DNA from: DUOX01 sp050944015
Lineage (GTDB): Bacteria; Bacillota; Clostridia; Oscillospirales; Oscillospiraceae
Length of the DNA stretch: 12,417 nt
Direction of reading: 5' to 3'
NCBI GenBank assembly: GCA_050944015.1
Contig: JBMNQG010000052.1
Location: forward strand, 1 to 12,417
The notes below the pieces were generated by a model, which searched no databases, was not told where the DNA came from, and worked only from the letters and a program-made list of their open reading frames with translations. Positions 5,875-12,303 of the stretch are shown here, in pieces. Made by a program: the position numbers and the translations under genes. Within the stretch, counting starts at the first letter, position 1. Each line of letters begins with the position of its first letter.

Positions 5875-6702
5875 CTCCCTGTTTACATACAGATTGTATA
5901 ACTCGTTTTTTGAAAAGCCAGTTTCCTCCGAAGCCAGCTTTGCGGCCTCCTTCAGGGAATGGCCCTTATTTCTGTAACCGTCCACCACTTTCACGGCTTC
6001 CTCGGGCGGCATTTCCTTCGGCCGCTCTTCATGGGCTCCCCGGAGAACTATTACAAATTCGCCTTTCGGCGGCGTCTCCTCGTAATGAGCGATAGCCCCA
6101 GACAGGGTGGTGCGAAGGACTTCCTCATGGAGCTTGGTCAGCTCCCTGCAAAGGACAACCTCCCTGTCCCCCAGCACCTCCAGCAAGTCCCGCAGAGTAT
6201 TTAAAAGCTTATGGGGCGCCTCATAAAACACCATGGTGCGCCGCTCGTTCTTTATGGCCTCAAGATGCTCGAAGCGGTTCTTTCTTGCGGTGGAAAGAAA
6301 GCCCTCGAAGCAAAAGCGCTGGGTGGGCAGGCCGCTGACGGCAAGGGCGGAGACTGCGGCGCAGGGGCCGGGTATCCCCACCACCCGGACGCCGTTTTCA
6401 ACGCACAGGCGCACCAGGTCCTCTCCCGGGTCGCTTATGGCCGGCATTCCCGCGTCTGTAACCAGGGCGCAGCTTTCCCCATTCAAAAGGCGCTCCAGTA
6501 TCCTCTCGCCGCTGGCTGCCCTGTTGTGCTCATAATAGCTCACCAGCGGCTTTTTTATTCCAAAATGGTTCAGCAGCTTAAGGGATACCCGCGTGTCCTC
6601 GGCGGCAATAAAATCCACGCTGGAGAGTATTTCAAGCGCCCTTTGGGATATGTCCCCCAGGTTGCCGATGGGCGTAGCCACCAGGTAAAGGATTCCTGCC
6701 AT
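5836..6702 (-). CDS. rsmI: 16S rRNA (cytidine1402-2'-O)-methyltransferase RsmI
   Basis: A 288-residue SAM-dependent (tetrapyrrole-methylase fold) enzyme that 2'-O-methylates C1402 of 16S rRNA near the decoding centre. Family motifs from the chosen start: MAGILYLVATPIGNLGD (1-17), AAEDTR (33-38), SYYEHN (55-60), ALVTDAGMPAISDPGEDLV (79-97), VVGIPGPCAAVSALAVSGLP (about 106-125), FYEAPHKL (about 158-165) and the C-terminal FSKNELYNLYV. The ATG at 6702 is preferred because homologues begin MAG-LYLVATPIGNLGD and GGAG lies 8 nt upstream. Longer in-frame starts at 6720 (ATG) and 6735 (GTG, with GGAGG 10 nt upstream) are possible and add 6 or 11 residues. It follows trmN6, as in the Bacillus yabB-yazA-yabC cluster, but the GIY-YIG gene yazA is missing. 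The last ~15 residues extend past the conserved core and overlap the convergent gene. Confidence 0.93.
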   Translation of the reverse strand: MAGILYLVATPIGNLGDISQRALEILSSVDFIAAEDTRVSLKLLNHFGIKKPLVSYYEHNRAASGERILERLLNGESCALVTDAGMPAISDPGEDLVRLCVENGVRVVGIPGPCAAVSALAVSGLPTQRFCFEGFLSTARKNRFEHLEAIKNERRTMVFYEAPHKLLNTLRDLLEVLGDREVVLCRELTKLHEEVLRTTLSGAIAHYEETPPKGEFVIVLRGAHEERPKEMPPEEAVKVVDGYRNKGHSLKEAAKLASEETGFSKNELYNLYVNRESISPDAVGPGGD

Positions 6703-6747
6703 CTCCTCAACTCCATCCATTTGATATTTCCCCACATAGTTGTATCC

Positions 6748-6780
6748 TCCCGGCGGGCAATTCAGTCGCGTCCCGGCGGG
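6748..6780. repeat. Short direct repeat upstream of rsmI
   Basis: TCCCGGCGGG occurs at 6748-6757 and again at 6771-6780, a 23-bp period, in the trmN6-rsmI gap. On the minus (transcribed) strand the copy nearer rsmI runs into the GGGAGG that may serve as SD for the longer RsmI start. Only two copies; it may be chance in GC-rich DNA. Confidence 0.4.
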
Positions 6781-6797
6781 GGTTTTATATTGGCTGC

Positions 6798-7517
6798 CTA
6801 TAAAAGGTGGTAAATACGCTTCATCTCCTGAGTATAATCTCCGTTGTCATCATGCATGATAAGCAGGGGCTCTACGGCAAGCCCCGGCTTTCCGCCCCTG
6901 CGCCCCTCAATAAGGGCAAGGCTGGGAGGGCTCTGAGCCCTTGAAGATACAAGCCGCAGACGCTTGGGCTCAATGCCCGCCTTCGTCATGGCGCAGAAAA
7001 CTTCGCTGAGCCGCTCCGGCCTGTGGACCAGGGCAAAACTTCCGCCGAAGCGGCAAAGGTAGGCCGCCGCCTGGCAAATATCCGAAAGGCTGCACATGCT
7101 CTCGGACCTGGCCATATCCCTCTCCTCCAAGGGCGAGACTCCTCCCCTGCCCACGGGAAAATAGGGGGGATTTGACACCACCAAATCGTAATCCCCCGCC
7201 TTAAACAGCTTCCGGTGCTCCCGCAGGTCCCCCTCTATTACCCGGACTTTGTCGTCCAGATGGTTGACCTTAAGGTTTTCCCGGCACAGGGCGGCAGATT
7301 CCGCCTGAATCTCCACCCCGTCTATAAAGGCTTCCCGGTTTTTCTCCGCCAGCAATACGGTGAGAACCCCGGCGCCGCATCCCAAATCCGCGCAGCGCCT
7401 GACCTTTGTCGTATTTGCAAAGTCAGCCAGCAGCACGGAGTCCGTTGAAAACATAAAGACTCCATTCCGCTGGGCAAATTTGGGCCCCCCGGGCCATAAT
7501 TCCTCAAAAACCAGCAT
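6798..7517 (-). CDS. trmN6: tRNA1(Val) (adenine(37)-N6)-methyltransferase (TrmN6/YabB family)
   Basis: A 239-residue class I SAM methyltransferase acting on an exocyclic amine. The N-terminus GGPKFAQRNGVFMFSTDSVLLADFA (10-34) is the family signature, with the F-x-x-D-S-V-L element before the Rossmann core. Motif I is ADLGCGAGVLTVLLA (43-57), the acidic ribose-binding residue is in DGVEIQ (66-71), and the catalytic motif IV is NPPYF (116-120), typical of N6-adenine methylases. A positively charged C-terminal region (RRGGKPGLAVEPLLI) follows. ATG start with GAGG 8 nt upstream. It precedes rsmI by about 95 bp on the same strand, the usual Firmicute context, so both RNA methyltransferases are probably co-transcribed. 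Homologues are often annotated only as SAM methyltransferase; the tRNA target is inferred from the family. Confidence 0.88.
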   Translation of the reverse strand: MLVFEELWPGGPKFAQRNGVFMFSTDSVLLADFANTTKVRRCADLGCGAGVLTVLLAEKNREAFIDGVEIQAESAALCRENLKVNHLDDKVRVIEGDLREHRKLFKAGDYDLVVSNPPYFPVGRGGVSPLEERDMARSESMCSLSDICQAAAYLCRFGGSFALVHRPERLSEVFCAMTKAGIEPKRLRLVSSRAQSPPSLALIEGRRGGKPGLAVEPLLIMHDDNGDYTQEMKRIYHLL

Positions 7518-7682
7518 AACGGCACCTCGAAGTTCTTATTAAACAGGGGACGATATGCACAGCATACCGCCCCCGCCTAAACAATAATTGCTATCTGTAA
7601 GATTAACCTATGTACGAGCTGATATTCCGCCGAACAAGACTGGGGTTTGCTCAAGGGGGTAAATACCCCCTTGAATACTCAC
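7518..7682. other. Intergenic region between ferredoxin and trmN6
   Basis: Besides the hairpin at 7651-7674 it must hold the trmN6 promoter if there is one. I see only weak candidates on the minus strand (for example TTGTTC, 17 nt, TACATA) and call none. No ORF or RNA gene is recognisable. Confidence 0.5.
7651..7674. repeat. Perfect GC-rich inverted repeat downstream of the ferredoxin gene
   Basis: TCAAGGGGG (7651-7659) and CCCCCTTGA (7666-7674) are perfectly complementary around TAAATA, which can add one or two more pairs. It starts 9 bp past the ferredoxin stop. In the minus direction it is followed by GCAAACCCC, with no T run, so it would be an atypical terminator or a 3'-end-protecting stem for the ferredoxin mRNA. 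Confidence 0.55.
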
Positions 7683-7856
7683 CTATTCGTCCTGGGATAT
7701 GGCGTCCATGGGACAATTCTCAGCACAGGTGCCGCATTCGATGCATTGCTCGGCATTAATCTCGTAGTGTTCCTCGCCCATATCAATGCATCCCACGGGG
7801 CAGTTATCCGCACACGCTCCGCAAGAAATGCAATCATCGCTGATTTTGTATGCCAT
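7683..7856 (-). CDS. 2[4Fe-4S] ferredoxin
   Basis: A 57-residue clostridial-type ferredoxin, a soluble low-potential electron carrier. Two complete CxxCxxCxxxC-P cluster motifs are present: Cys9, 12, 15, 19 (CISCGACADNCP) and Cys38, 41, 44, 48 (CIECGTCAENCP); each last Cys is followed by Pro. The length is standard (about 55-60). The start at 7856 has GGAGG 8 nt upstream, and the preceding in-frame codons up to 7916 do not look ferredoxin-like, so the shorter form is chosen. It is monocistronic by appearance: its own promoter lies upstream and a stable hairpin downstream. Partner enzymes (hydrogenase, PFOR, Rnf or others) cannot be told from this window, but the gene fits an anaerobic host. 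Confidence 0.95.
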   Translation of the reverse strand: MAYKISDDCISCGACADNCPVGCIDMGEEHYEINAEQCIECGTCAENCPMDAISQDE

Positions 7857-7904
7857 TATCAACCCTCCAAAATAATCTACCCATATAGGGCTATGTACGC
7901 GGCT

Positions 7905-7932
7905 ATTGTAACACAAATGGAGGAAAAATCAA
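7905..7932 (-). promoter_or_regulatory. Extended -10 promoter of the ferredoxin gene
   Basis: On the minus strand, TTGATT (7927-7932), 16 nt and TACAAT (7905-7910), with TG one base before the -10 (extended -10). The A/T-rich run just upstream (about 7933-7975) could act as an UP element. The leader is about 42 nt. Confidence 0.6.
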
Positions 7933-8038
7933 TTATATTTTTTTAAAAAAGTCAAAATAATAAAAAATCTTAAAAATCAAAGAAAACAGCAGCAATCACG
8001 AGCTATTTTGCAATAGTTAAGATATTCTGCATTGAGAA
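7933..8038. other. AT-rich divergent intergenic DNA
   Basis: Very A/T-rich DNA (many A and T runs between 7936 and 7985) between the ferredoxin promoter and the first CtsR box. No gene or RNA is recognised. It plausibly serves as UP-element sequence for the divergent promoters. Confidence 0.4.
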
Positions 8039-8055
8039 GGTCAGGAAAGGTCAAA
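8039..8055 (+). promoter_or_regulatory. CtsR box 1
   Basis: GGTCAGG-AAA-GGTCAAA, a tandem heptamer close to the CtsR consensus (RGTCAAA-NAN-RGTCAAA) with two mismatches in the first half. It lies just upstream of the ctsR -35. With box 2 it forms the perfect inverted repeat TCAGGAAAGGTCAAA (8041-8055) / TTTGACCTTTCCTGA (8070-8084). Confidence 0.8.
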
Positions 8056-8062
8056 ATTGGTA

Positions 8063-8091
8063 TTGACAATTTGACCTTTCCTGATTATTAT
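8063..8091 (+). promoter_or_regulatory. Sigma-A promoter of ctsR-mcsA-clpC
   Basis: TTGACA (8063-8068, perfect -35), 17 nt and TATTAT (8086-8091, one mismatch). Expected start near G8098. CtsR box 2 fills the spacer, so a bound repressor would physically exclude RNA polymerase. Confidence 0.8.
8070..8086 (-). promoter_or_regulatory. CtsR box 2 (inverted, within the promoter spacer)
   Basis: Reading the minus strand: AATCAGG-AAA-GGTCAAA. The GGTCAAA half is perfect and the other half is degenerate. It sits between -35 and -10. Confidence 0.75.
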
Positions 8092-8101
8092 AAAGGTGCA
8101 A

Positions 8102-8118
8102 GGTCAGGAAAGGTCAAA
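8102..8118 (+). promoter_or_regulatory. CtsR box 3 (downstream of the start point)
   Basis: GGTCAGG-AAA-GGTCAAA, identical in sequence to box 1, 4 nt after the predicted transcription start and 52 bp before the ctsR start codon. It could act as a roadblock or for cooperative binding. Confidence 0.8.
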
Positions 8119-8170
8119 TTCAATATATGACAACTAGTGGTAAACAAAAAAAGACAAAAGAGGTGAGGGC

Positions 8171-8626
8171 GTGGCTACAAGTGATCTGATTGCCAAATTT
8201 ATACTTGAATTGCTGGAGGAAGCAAATGGAACCGCAGAACTGCAGCGCTCCACTCTGGCTGATATGTTCAACTGCGTACCCAGTCAGATTAACTACGTTA
8301 TAGCGACCCGCTTTTCCCCGGAACACGGGTACATAGTGGAATCCCGAAGGGGCGGCGGTGGATATATTAGAATAACAAGGGTGCGCGCAAGGCCCAGACA
8401 GCTTATCATGCACACCGTGAACGCTGTTGGAGACAGCCTTGACATGCGTACGGCCAACGCTTTTATATCCAACGCTGTAAGCGAAGGCGCCCTGGACAAA
8501 AAGTCTGCCAGATTGATTTTATCCGCTATTGGGGATAATGCCCTTAGACCAATCAGTCCAGAGCATAGAGATGTGGTGCGGGCATCTATCTTCAAGCAAA
8601 TGCTTATCAACACAATTTCTGATTAA
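8171..8626 (+). CDS. ctsR: Transcriptional repressor of class III stress genes, CtsR
   Basis: A 151-residue dimeric winged-helix repressor of clp and related heat-shock genes. The N-terminal DNA-binding domain includes LADMFNCVPSQINYVIATRF (29-48) as the HTH and the glycine wing ESRRGGGGYIRI (57-68). In the studied homologues the tetraglycine loop acts as the heat sensor, and the Arg before it (R60 here) contacts DNA and is the McsB phosphorylation site. The C-terminal helical domain (about 78-151) mediates dimerisation and Clp recognition. GTG start with GAGGTG about 5 nt upstream; no alternative start keeps the HTH intact. It is the first gene of ctsR-mcsA-clpC and three CtsR boxes lie in its promoter, so autoregulation is well supported. 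The family partner McsB is not encoded here. Confidence 0.95.
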   Translation: MATSDLIAKFILELLEEANGTAELQRSTLADMFNCVPSQINYVIATRFSPEHGYIVESRRGGGGYIRITRVRARPRQLIMHTVNAVGDSLDMRTANAFISNAVSEGALDKKSARLILSAIGDNALRPISPEHRDVVRASIFKQMLINTISD

Positions 8627-8641
8627 AGGGGGTAAATAATA

Positions 8642-9133
8642 ATGAAGTGCCAAAAATGCAATAATAAACCTGCAAATTTCCATTACAAAGCTTCAATAAA
8701 CGGAGATACCACAGAGGTCCATCTGTGCATGGACTGCGCAAACGAGGAGGGCTACACTCAAGCCATCAACTGGAGGCCCCAGAGCATGTTCAGCAGCATT
8801 TGGAGCAATCCCTTCAGCCTGTTTGACGACTTCTTCAACAGGCCCAGCCTTCTGCCCAGCTTCGGCTTTGGTTCCAGGCTCTTCGGCCCCAGGTTCATGC
8901 TGCCCGTAATGACGTGGCCTAACATAGAGATAACCCTGGGCGAGACCGAAGACGAAGACACCGGCGCCGACGAAAACCATGCCTCTTCCATACCGGATGA
9001 TGCCGGCGAAGAGATAAAGAAAAAGCGGGAAATTGCCGCCCTTAAGCATCAGCTTAAAGCTACGGTAAAGGCGGAAAACTATGAAGAGGCGATAATCCTG
9101 AGAGACAAGATAAAGGAACTTGAGAAGAAGTAA
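8642..9133 (+). CDS. mcsA: McsA-like UVR-domain protein with a single zinc cluster
   Basis: A 163-residue adaptor-type protein. The N-terminus has a CxxC...CxxC zinc site (Cys3, Cys6, Cys29, Cys32: MKCQKC and LCMDCA), and the C-terminus a UvrB/UvrC (UVR) coiled motif at about 128-162 (EIAALKHQLKATVKAENYEEAIILRDKIKEL). B. subtilis McsA has a second CxxC pair set in the middle; here residues 45-95 instead form an aromatic/Pro-rich stretch (many Phe, Pro, Trp, Leu) followed by an acidic linker (100-125), with no cysteines. In Bacillus McsA activates the arginine kinase McsB and affects CtsR and ClpC; mcsB is missing here, so a ClpC- or CtsR-directed role is more likely (inference). SD AAGGGGG 9 nt before ATG, 15 bp after ctsR. 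Confidence 0.85.
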   Translation: MKCQKCNNKPANFHYKASINGDTTEVHLCMDCANEEGYTQAINWRPQSMFSSIWSNPFSLFDDFFNRPSLLPSFGFGSRLFGPRFMLPVMTWPNIEITLGETEDEDTGADENHASSIPDDAGEEIKKKREIAALKHQLKATVKAENYEEAIILRDKIKELEKK

Positions 9134-9136
9134 GCG

Positions 9137-9162
9137 TTTTCCCGGCCTAGCTGCCGGGAAAA
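9137..9162. repeat. Perfect intercistronic hairpin between mcsA and clpC
   Basis: TTTTCCCGGC (9137-9146) and GCCGGGAAAA (9153-9162) form a perfect 10-bp stem with a CTAGCT loop, beginning 3 bp after the mcsA stop. No T run follows in the plus direction, so it is not a normal terminator for mcsA. A second, imperfect stem (about 9201-9232, with the core AGCGG/CCGCT) lies between it and the clpC SD. mRNA processing or stabilisation of the clpC segment is possible. Confidence 0.6.
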
Positions 9163-9258
9163 CTGCCAAATGGGAAAAACTATGTCAATACTTATGATAA
9201 ATGTTCAAGCGGCTTTTGTCCGCTGAAAACATACACTTGAAAGGAGGAATATTACCCC

Positions 9259-11718
9259 ATGCGCAATTCAGACAGATTTACCGAGCGGGCTAAGGCCGCT
9301 ATAACAAAGGCACAGCGATACGCCGGCGAGCTGGGTCACAGCTATGTGGGAACAGAGCACCTGCTTCTGGGCATAGCGGGGGAAACCGAAGGGCTGGGTT
9401 CCCGCATACTGAGGGAAAACGGTTTCGATTTGAAACTCCTCTACGAGATGGTGGAGAAGTTTGTGGGCCGCGGCACTCCCGGCATCCCCACCCAGGGCCT
9501 TACTCCCCGCGCGAAACGGGTAATCGAGCTGGCTATGGGGGACGCAGCCCGTCTTTCCCACAACTATGTGGGCACTGAACACCTGCTGATGGGAATTCTC
9601 CGGGAGCCGGACAGCGCCGGCGCCCGTATTATAACATCCGCCGGGGGCGACCTCAATAAAATATACACGGACATCATGTCGGTATTCGGCAGCCCCGAAT
9701 ACCGTCCCAAAGCCCAGCAGTCCGCCGCAATGAGAACCGCCTCCAGGCGCACCGATACCAAAACCCTCGACCAGTACAGCCGCGACCTTACGGAACTGGC
9801 CAGGGCAGGCCAGCTGGACCCGGTTATCGGCCGCGAGAAGGAAATTCAGAGGGTCATTCAAATCCTCAGCAGGCGCACCAAGAATAACCCAGTGCTTATT
9901 GGAGAGCCCGGCGTCGGAAAAACGGCAATAGTGGAGGGCCTGGCCCAGAAAATAGAGGCGGGCGACGTTCCCGAGGACCTGGCCGAATGCCGCGTGGTCT
10001 CCCTGGATCTCACCGGAATGCTGGCGGGAACCAAGTACAGAGGCGACTTTGAGGAGCGCATAAAGGCAGCCCTCAAGGAAGTGCAAAAAGCGGGCAACGT
10101 CATCCTGTTCATTGACGAGCTCCACACCATAATCGGTGCCGGCGCCGCCGAGGGAGCCATCGACGCCTCCAACATAATTAAGCCCGCCCTGGGCCGCGGC
10201 GAAATTCAGGTTATTGGCGCCACGACCCTTGACGAATACCGCAAGCACATTGAAAAGGATGCGGCCCTGGAGCGCCGTTTCCAGCCTGTCATGGTGAACG
10301 AGCCCACCGAGGAGGAGAGCATCCAGATTATTAAGGGCCTCCGGGATAAGTACGAGGCCCATCACAAGCTGAAAATTACGGACGAGGCCATCGAGGCCGC
10401 GGTCAACATGTCCAGCAGGTACATCAACGACCGTTTCCTGCCCGACAAGGCCATAGACCTGGTGGACGAAGCCGCCTCCCGCGTTCGCATGGCAAGCCTG
10501 ACGCTGCCCAACGAGCTGAAGACCATTGAGGCCCGCATAAACGCTCTGGTCTCCGAAAAAGAGGCCGCCATCAGGGCTCAGGATTTCGAGTTGGCGGCAA
10601 AAATCAGGGACCAGGAGCGGGAGCAGCGCGAGGAGCTGGAAAAAGCTCGCGCCAAGTGGGAGAACAGCCGCAACGGCAGCCGCGGCTGCGTCACCGCGGA
10701 GGATATTGCGGCGGTGGTATCCAGCTGGACCGGAGTGCCCGTCACAAGCCTTACCCAAGACGAGTCTCAGCGGCTTTTGAAGATGGAGGAAATCATCCAC
10801 AAGCGCGTCATCGGCCAGGATGAGGCCGTCAGCGCCGTTTCACGCGCCATCCGCCGGGGCAGGGTCGGCCTGAAAGACCCCAAGCGTCCCATAGGCAGCT
10901 TCCTGTTCCTAGGCCCCACAGGCGTGGGCAAGACCGAGCTCTGCAAGGCCCTGGCCGAGGCGGTGTTCGGCGACGAAGACGCCATGATCCGCGTGGACAT
11001 GTCCGAGTACATGGAGAAGCACACCGTTTCCAAGCTCATCGGTTCGCCTCCCGGATATGTGGGCTACGATGAGGGCGGCCAGCTTACCGAAAAGGTCAGG
11101 AGAAAGCCGTATTCCGTAATCCTGTTTGACGAAATTGAAAAGGCCCACGAGGATGTCTTCAATATAATGCTGCAGATTATGGAGGACGGTCTCCTCACCG
11201 ACAGCCAGGGGCGGCACGTGAACTTTAAGAACACCATCATTGTCATGACCAGCAACGTGGGCGCCAAGAACATCACGGAGCGCCGCGCTTCCCTGGGCTT
11301 CGACTACAACGACAGGAGCTCCGACGAAACCCTCAGCTATGAGGAAATCCGTGATCTTGTTATGACCGACCTGCGGCGCACCTTCAGGCCGGAATTCCTC
11401 AACAGAATCGACGAGGTCATCGTATTCCACCAGCTCAAGAGGGAGTATATCAGAAAGATTGCCGAAAATATGGTGAAAAATGTGGCCAAACGCGTGGCCG
11501 ACCTCGGCATTACCCTTACGGCTAACGATGAAGCCCTGGATAAGCTGGCGGAGCAGGGCTTTGACCCGGTCTACGGCGCTCGTCCTCTCAGGCGGACCAT
11601 TCAGGCTGTCATCGAGGACGGCGTGGCAGAGATGATGCTGGACGGCAGGATTAAATCGGGCGACAAGGTGGAAGCAAGAGTTTCCGACGGCAAAGTCGTC
11701 CTTGAAAAATTGACGTAA
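9259..11718 (+). CDS. clpC: ATP-dependent Clp protease ATP-binding subunit ClpC
   Basis: An 819-residue AAA+ unfoldase that delivers proteins to ClpP. Order: two Clp_N repeats (about 1-145, with SYVGTEHLLLGI and NYVGTEHLLMGI). D1 AAA domain: Walker A GEPGVGKT (215-222), Walker B VILFIDE (281-287), Arg finger region ALERRF (336-341). Middle domain with UVR-like coil (about 424-460, EAAIRAQDFELAAKIRDQE), the ClpC hallmark versus ClpB's long M-domain. D2 AAA domain: Walker A GPTGVGKT (552-559), Walker B ILFDE (621-625), then FDPVYGARPLRR (768-779) in the C-terminal small domain. GYVGYDEGG (599-607) is the D2 pore loop. Strong SD AAGGAGG 11 nt before ATG. All catalytic motifs are intact and the length is normal. 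No separate CtsR box is seen directly upstream, so it is likely expressed from the ctsR promoter. It ends at the hairpin 11738-11771. Confidence 0.97.
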   Translation: MRNSDRFTERAKAAITKAQRYAGELGHSYVGTEHLLLGIAGETEGLGSRILRENGFDLKLLYEMVEKFVGRGTPGIPTQGLTPRAKRVIELAMGDAARLSHNYVGTEHLLMGILREPDSAGARIITSAGGDLNKIYTDIMSVFGSPEYRPKAQQSAAMRTASRRTDTKTLDQYSRDLTELARAGQLDPVIGREKEIQRVIQILSRRTKNNPVLIGEPGVGKTAIVEGLAQKIEAGDVPEDLAECRVVSLDLTGMLAGTKYRGDFEERIKAALKEVQKAGNVILFIDELHTIIGAGAAEGAIDASNIIKPALGRGEIQVIGATTLDEYRKHIEKDAALERRFQPVMVNEPTEEESIQIIKGLRDKYEAHHKLKITDEAIEAAVNMSSRYINDRFLPDKAIDLVDEAASRVRMASLTLPNELKTIEARINALVSEKEAAIRAQDFELAAKIRDQEREQREELEKARAKWENSRNGSRGCVTAEDIAAVVSSWTGVPVTSLTQDESQRLLKMEEIIHKRVIGQDEAVSAVSRAIRRGRVGLKDPKRPIGSFLFLGPTGVGKTELCKALAEAVFGDEDAMIRVDMSEYMEKHTVSKLIGSPPGYVGYDEGGQLTEKVRRKPYSVILFDEIEKAHEDVFNIMLQIMEDGLLTDSQGRHVNFKNTIIVMTSNVGAKNITERRASLGFDYNDRSSDETLSYEEIRDLVMTDLRRTFRPEFLNRIDEVIVFHQLKREYIRKIAENMVKNVAKRVADLGITLTANDEALDKLAEQGFDPVYGARPLRRTIQAVIEDGVAEMMLDGRIKSGDKVEARVSDGKVVLEKLT

Positions 11719-11738
11719 TACGATAAAGATGATAGAAT
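11710..11738 (+). promoter_or_regulatory. Sigma-A promoter overlapping the clpC stop, driving the thioesterase gene
   Basis: TTGACG (11710-11715; codons Leu-Thr of clpC), 17 nt and TAGAAT (11733-11738), preceded by TG with one base between (extended -10). The TAA of clpC is inside the spacer. The predicted start near G11745 falls inside the 5' arm of the terminator hairpin. Confidence 0.65.
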
Positions 11739-11771
11739 ACTCCCGTTATTTCACAAACGGGAGTACTTTTT
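11738..11771 (+). terminator. Rho-independent terminator of ctsR-mcsA-clpC
   Basis: TACTCCCGTT (11738-11747) and AACGGGAGTA (11756-11765) form a perfect 10-bp stem with an 8-nt loop, followed by C and five T (11767-11771). The T run touches the ATG of the next gene, and GGGAG of the 3' arm (11759-11763) is 8 nt before that ATG, so it doubles as its SD. Confidence 0.85.
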
Positions 11772-12224
11772 ATGCTGGATCTGAAAAAATTTAAAGAGTA
11801 CATGAACACGGCGGAAAACTTCAATCTACACAACGGGTTAGAGGTTGTGGAAATACGGGAGGGCTACTGCGAGTGCAGGGTAAAGCTAACAAAAAACAGC
11901 ATGAACCCTCAAGGCTACGCCCACGGCAGCCTTATCTTCGCCCTCTGCGACGAGGCCACGGGAGTAGCCGCCGCCGCCGGCGGACGCTCCATGCTTACCC
12001 TGAACTCTTCCATAAACTTTCTGCGCCCGGGCACGGGCGAGTATCTGCGGGCAGTCGCCACCTGCGTCAAGGACGGCAAGACCACCGGCGTTTTTGAGGC
12101 CATAGTCTACGATGACCAGGACAGAATGGTGGCGAAGGGGGTATTCACCATCTATTACACAGGAATCCCAGTGGTTTTACCCGGTACCGCTCGGAATCCC
12201 GCCGACCGCACCTGGAACCCGTAA
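11772..12224 (+). CDS. PaaI/YigI-type hotdog-fold acyl-CoA thioesterase
   Basis: A 150-residue cytosolic hotdog-fold protein expected to hydrolyse an acyl- or aryl-CoA thioester as a homo-oligomer. The family signature is N-P-Q-G-Y-A-H-G-S (45-53), with HG at the start of the central helix and an acidic pair Asp60/Glu61 (CDEATG) in the catalytic helix position. The strands LTLNSSINFLRPGTGEYLRAVATCVKDGKTTGVFEAIVYDD (75-115) and MVAKGVFTIYYTG (119-131) complete the fold. The ~19 C-terminal residues (PVVLPGTARNPADRTWNP) go beyond the core and look unstructured. The start at 11772 uses the GGGAG in the terminator arm, 8 nt upstream; the next ATG (11802) would delete part of the first helix and has poorer SD spacing. 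It has its own promoter overlapping the clpC end. The substrate is unknown. Confidence 0.85.
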   Translation: MLDLKKFKEYMNTAENFNLHNGLEVVEIREGYCECRVKLTKNSMNPQGYAHGSLIFALCDEATGVAAAAGGRSMLTLNSSINFLRPGTGEYLRAVATCVKDGKTTGVFEAIVYDDQDRMVAKGVFTIYYTGIPVVLPGTARNPADRTWNP

Positions 12225-12241
12225 GTTTCCCGCAGGCTTAT

Positions 12242-12289
12242 ATGAGCGATGAAAAGGCAGCCAGAAAGGGCTGCCTTTTCATCGCTCAT
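12242..12289. terminator. Bidirectional Rho-independent terminator
   Basis: Arms 12242-12262 and 12269-12289 are perfect 21-bp complements around the 6-nt loop AGAAAG. The GC-rich inner stem GGCAGCC/GGCTGCC is flanked by AAAA on the left and TTTT on the right, so each strand reads stem then TTTT. It lies between the convergent thioesterase and SDR genes and should terminate both. Confidence 0.9.
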
Positions 12290-12303
12290 GTCACTTATGC
12301 CGC

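Noticed and set aside
7857..7916. 20-residue upstream extension of the ferredoxin frame
   Set aside because: It crosses the likely promoter region (-10 at 7905-7910), and the ATG at 7856 has a strong GGAGG and gives the standard ferredoxin length.
8041..8084. Long inverted repeat as a terminator or mobile-element end
   Set aside because: It is explained by two oppositely oriented CtsR boxes around the ctsR promoter.
9170..9258. Separate promoter for clpC
   Set aside because: TATGAT at 9193-9198 has no -35 at usable spacing and no CtsR box nearby.
9268..10800. 510-residue open frame antisense to clpC
   Set aside because: It is the mirror of GC-rich clpC codon usage; it has no SD, no recognisable domain, and clpC has all catalytic motifs on the other strand.
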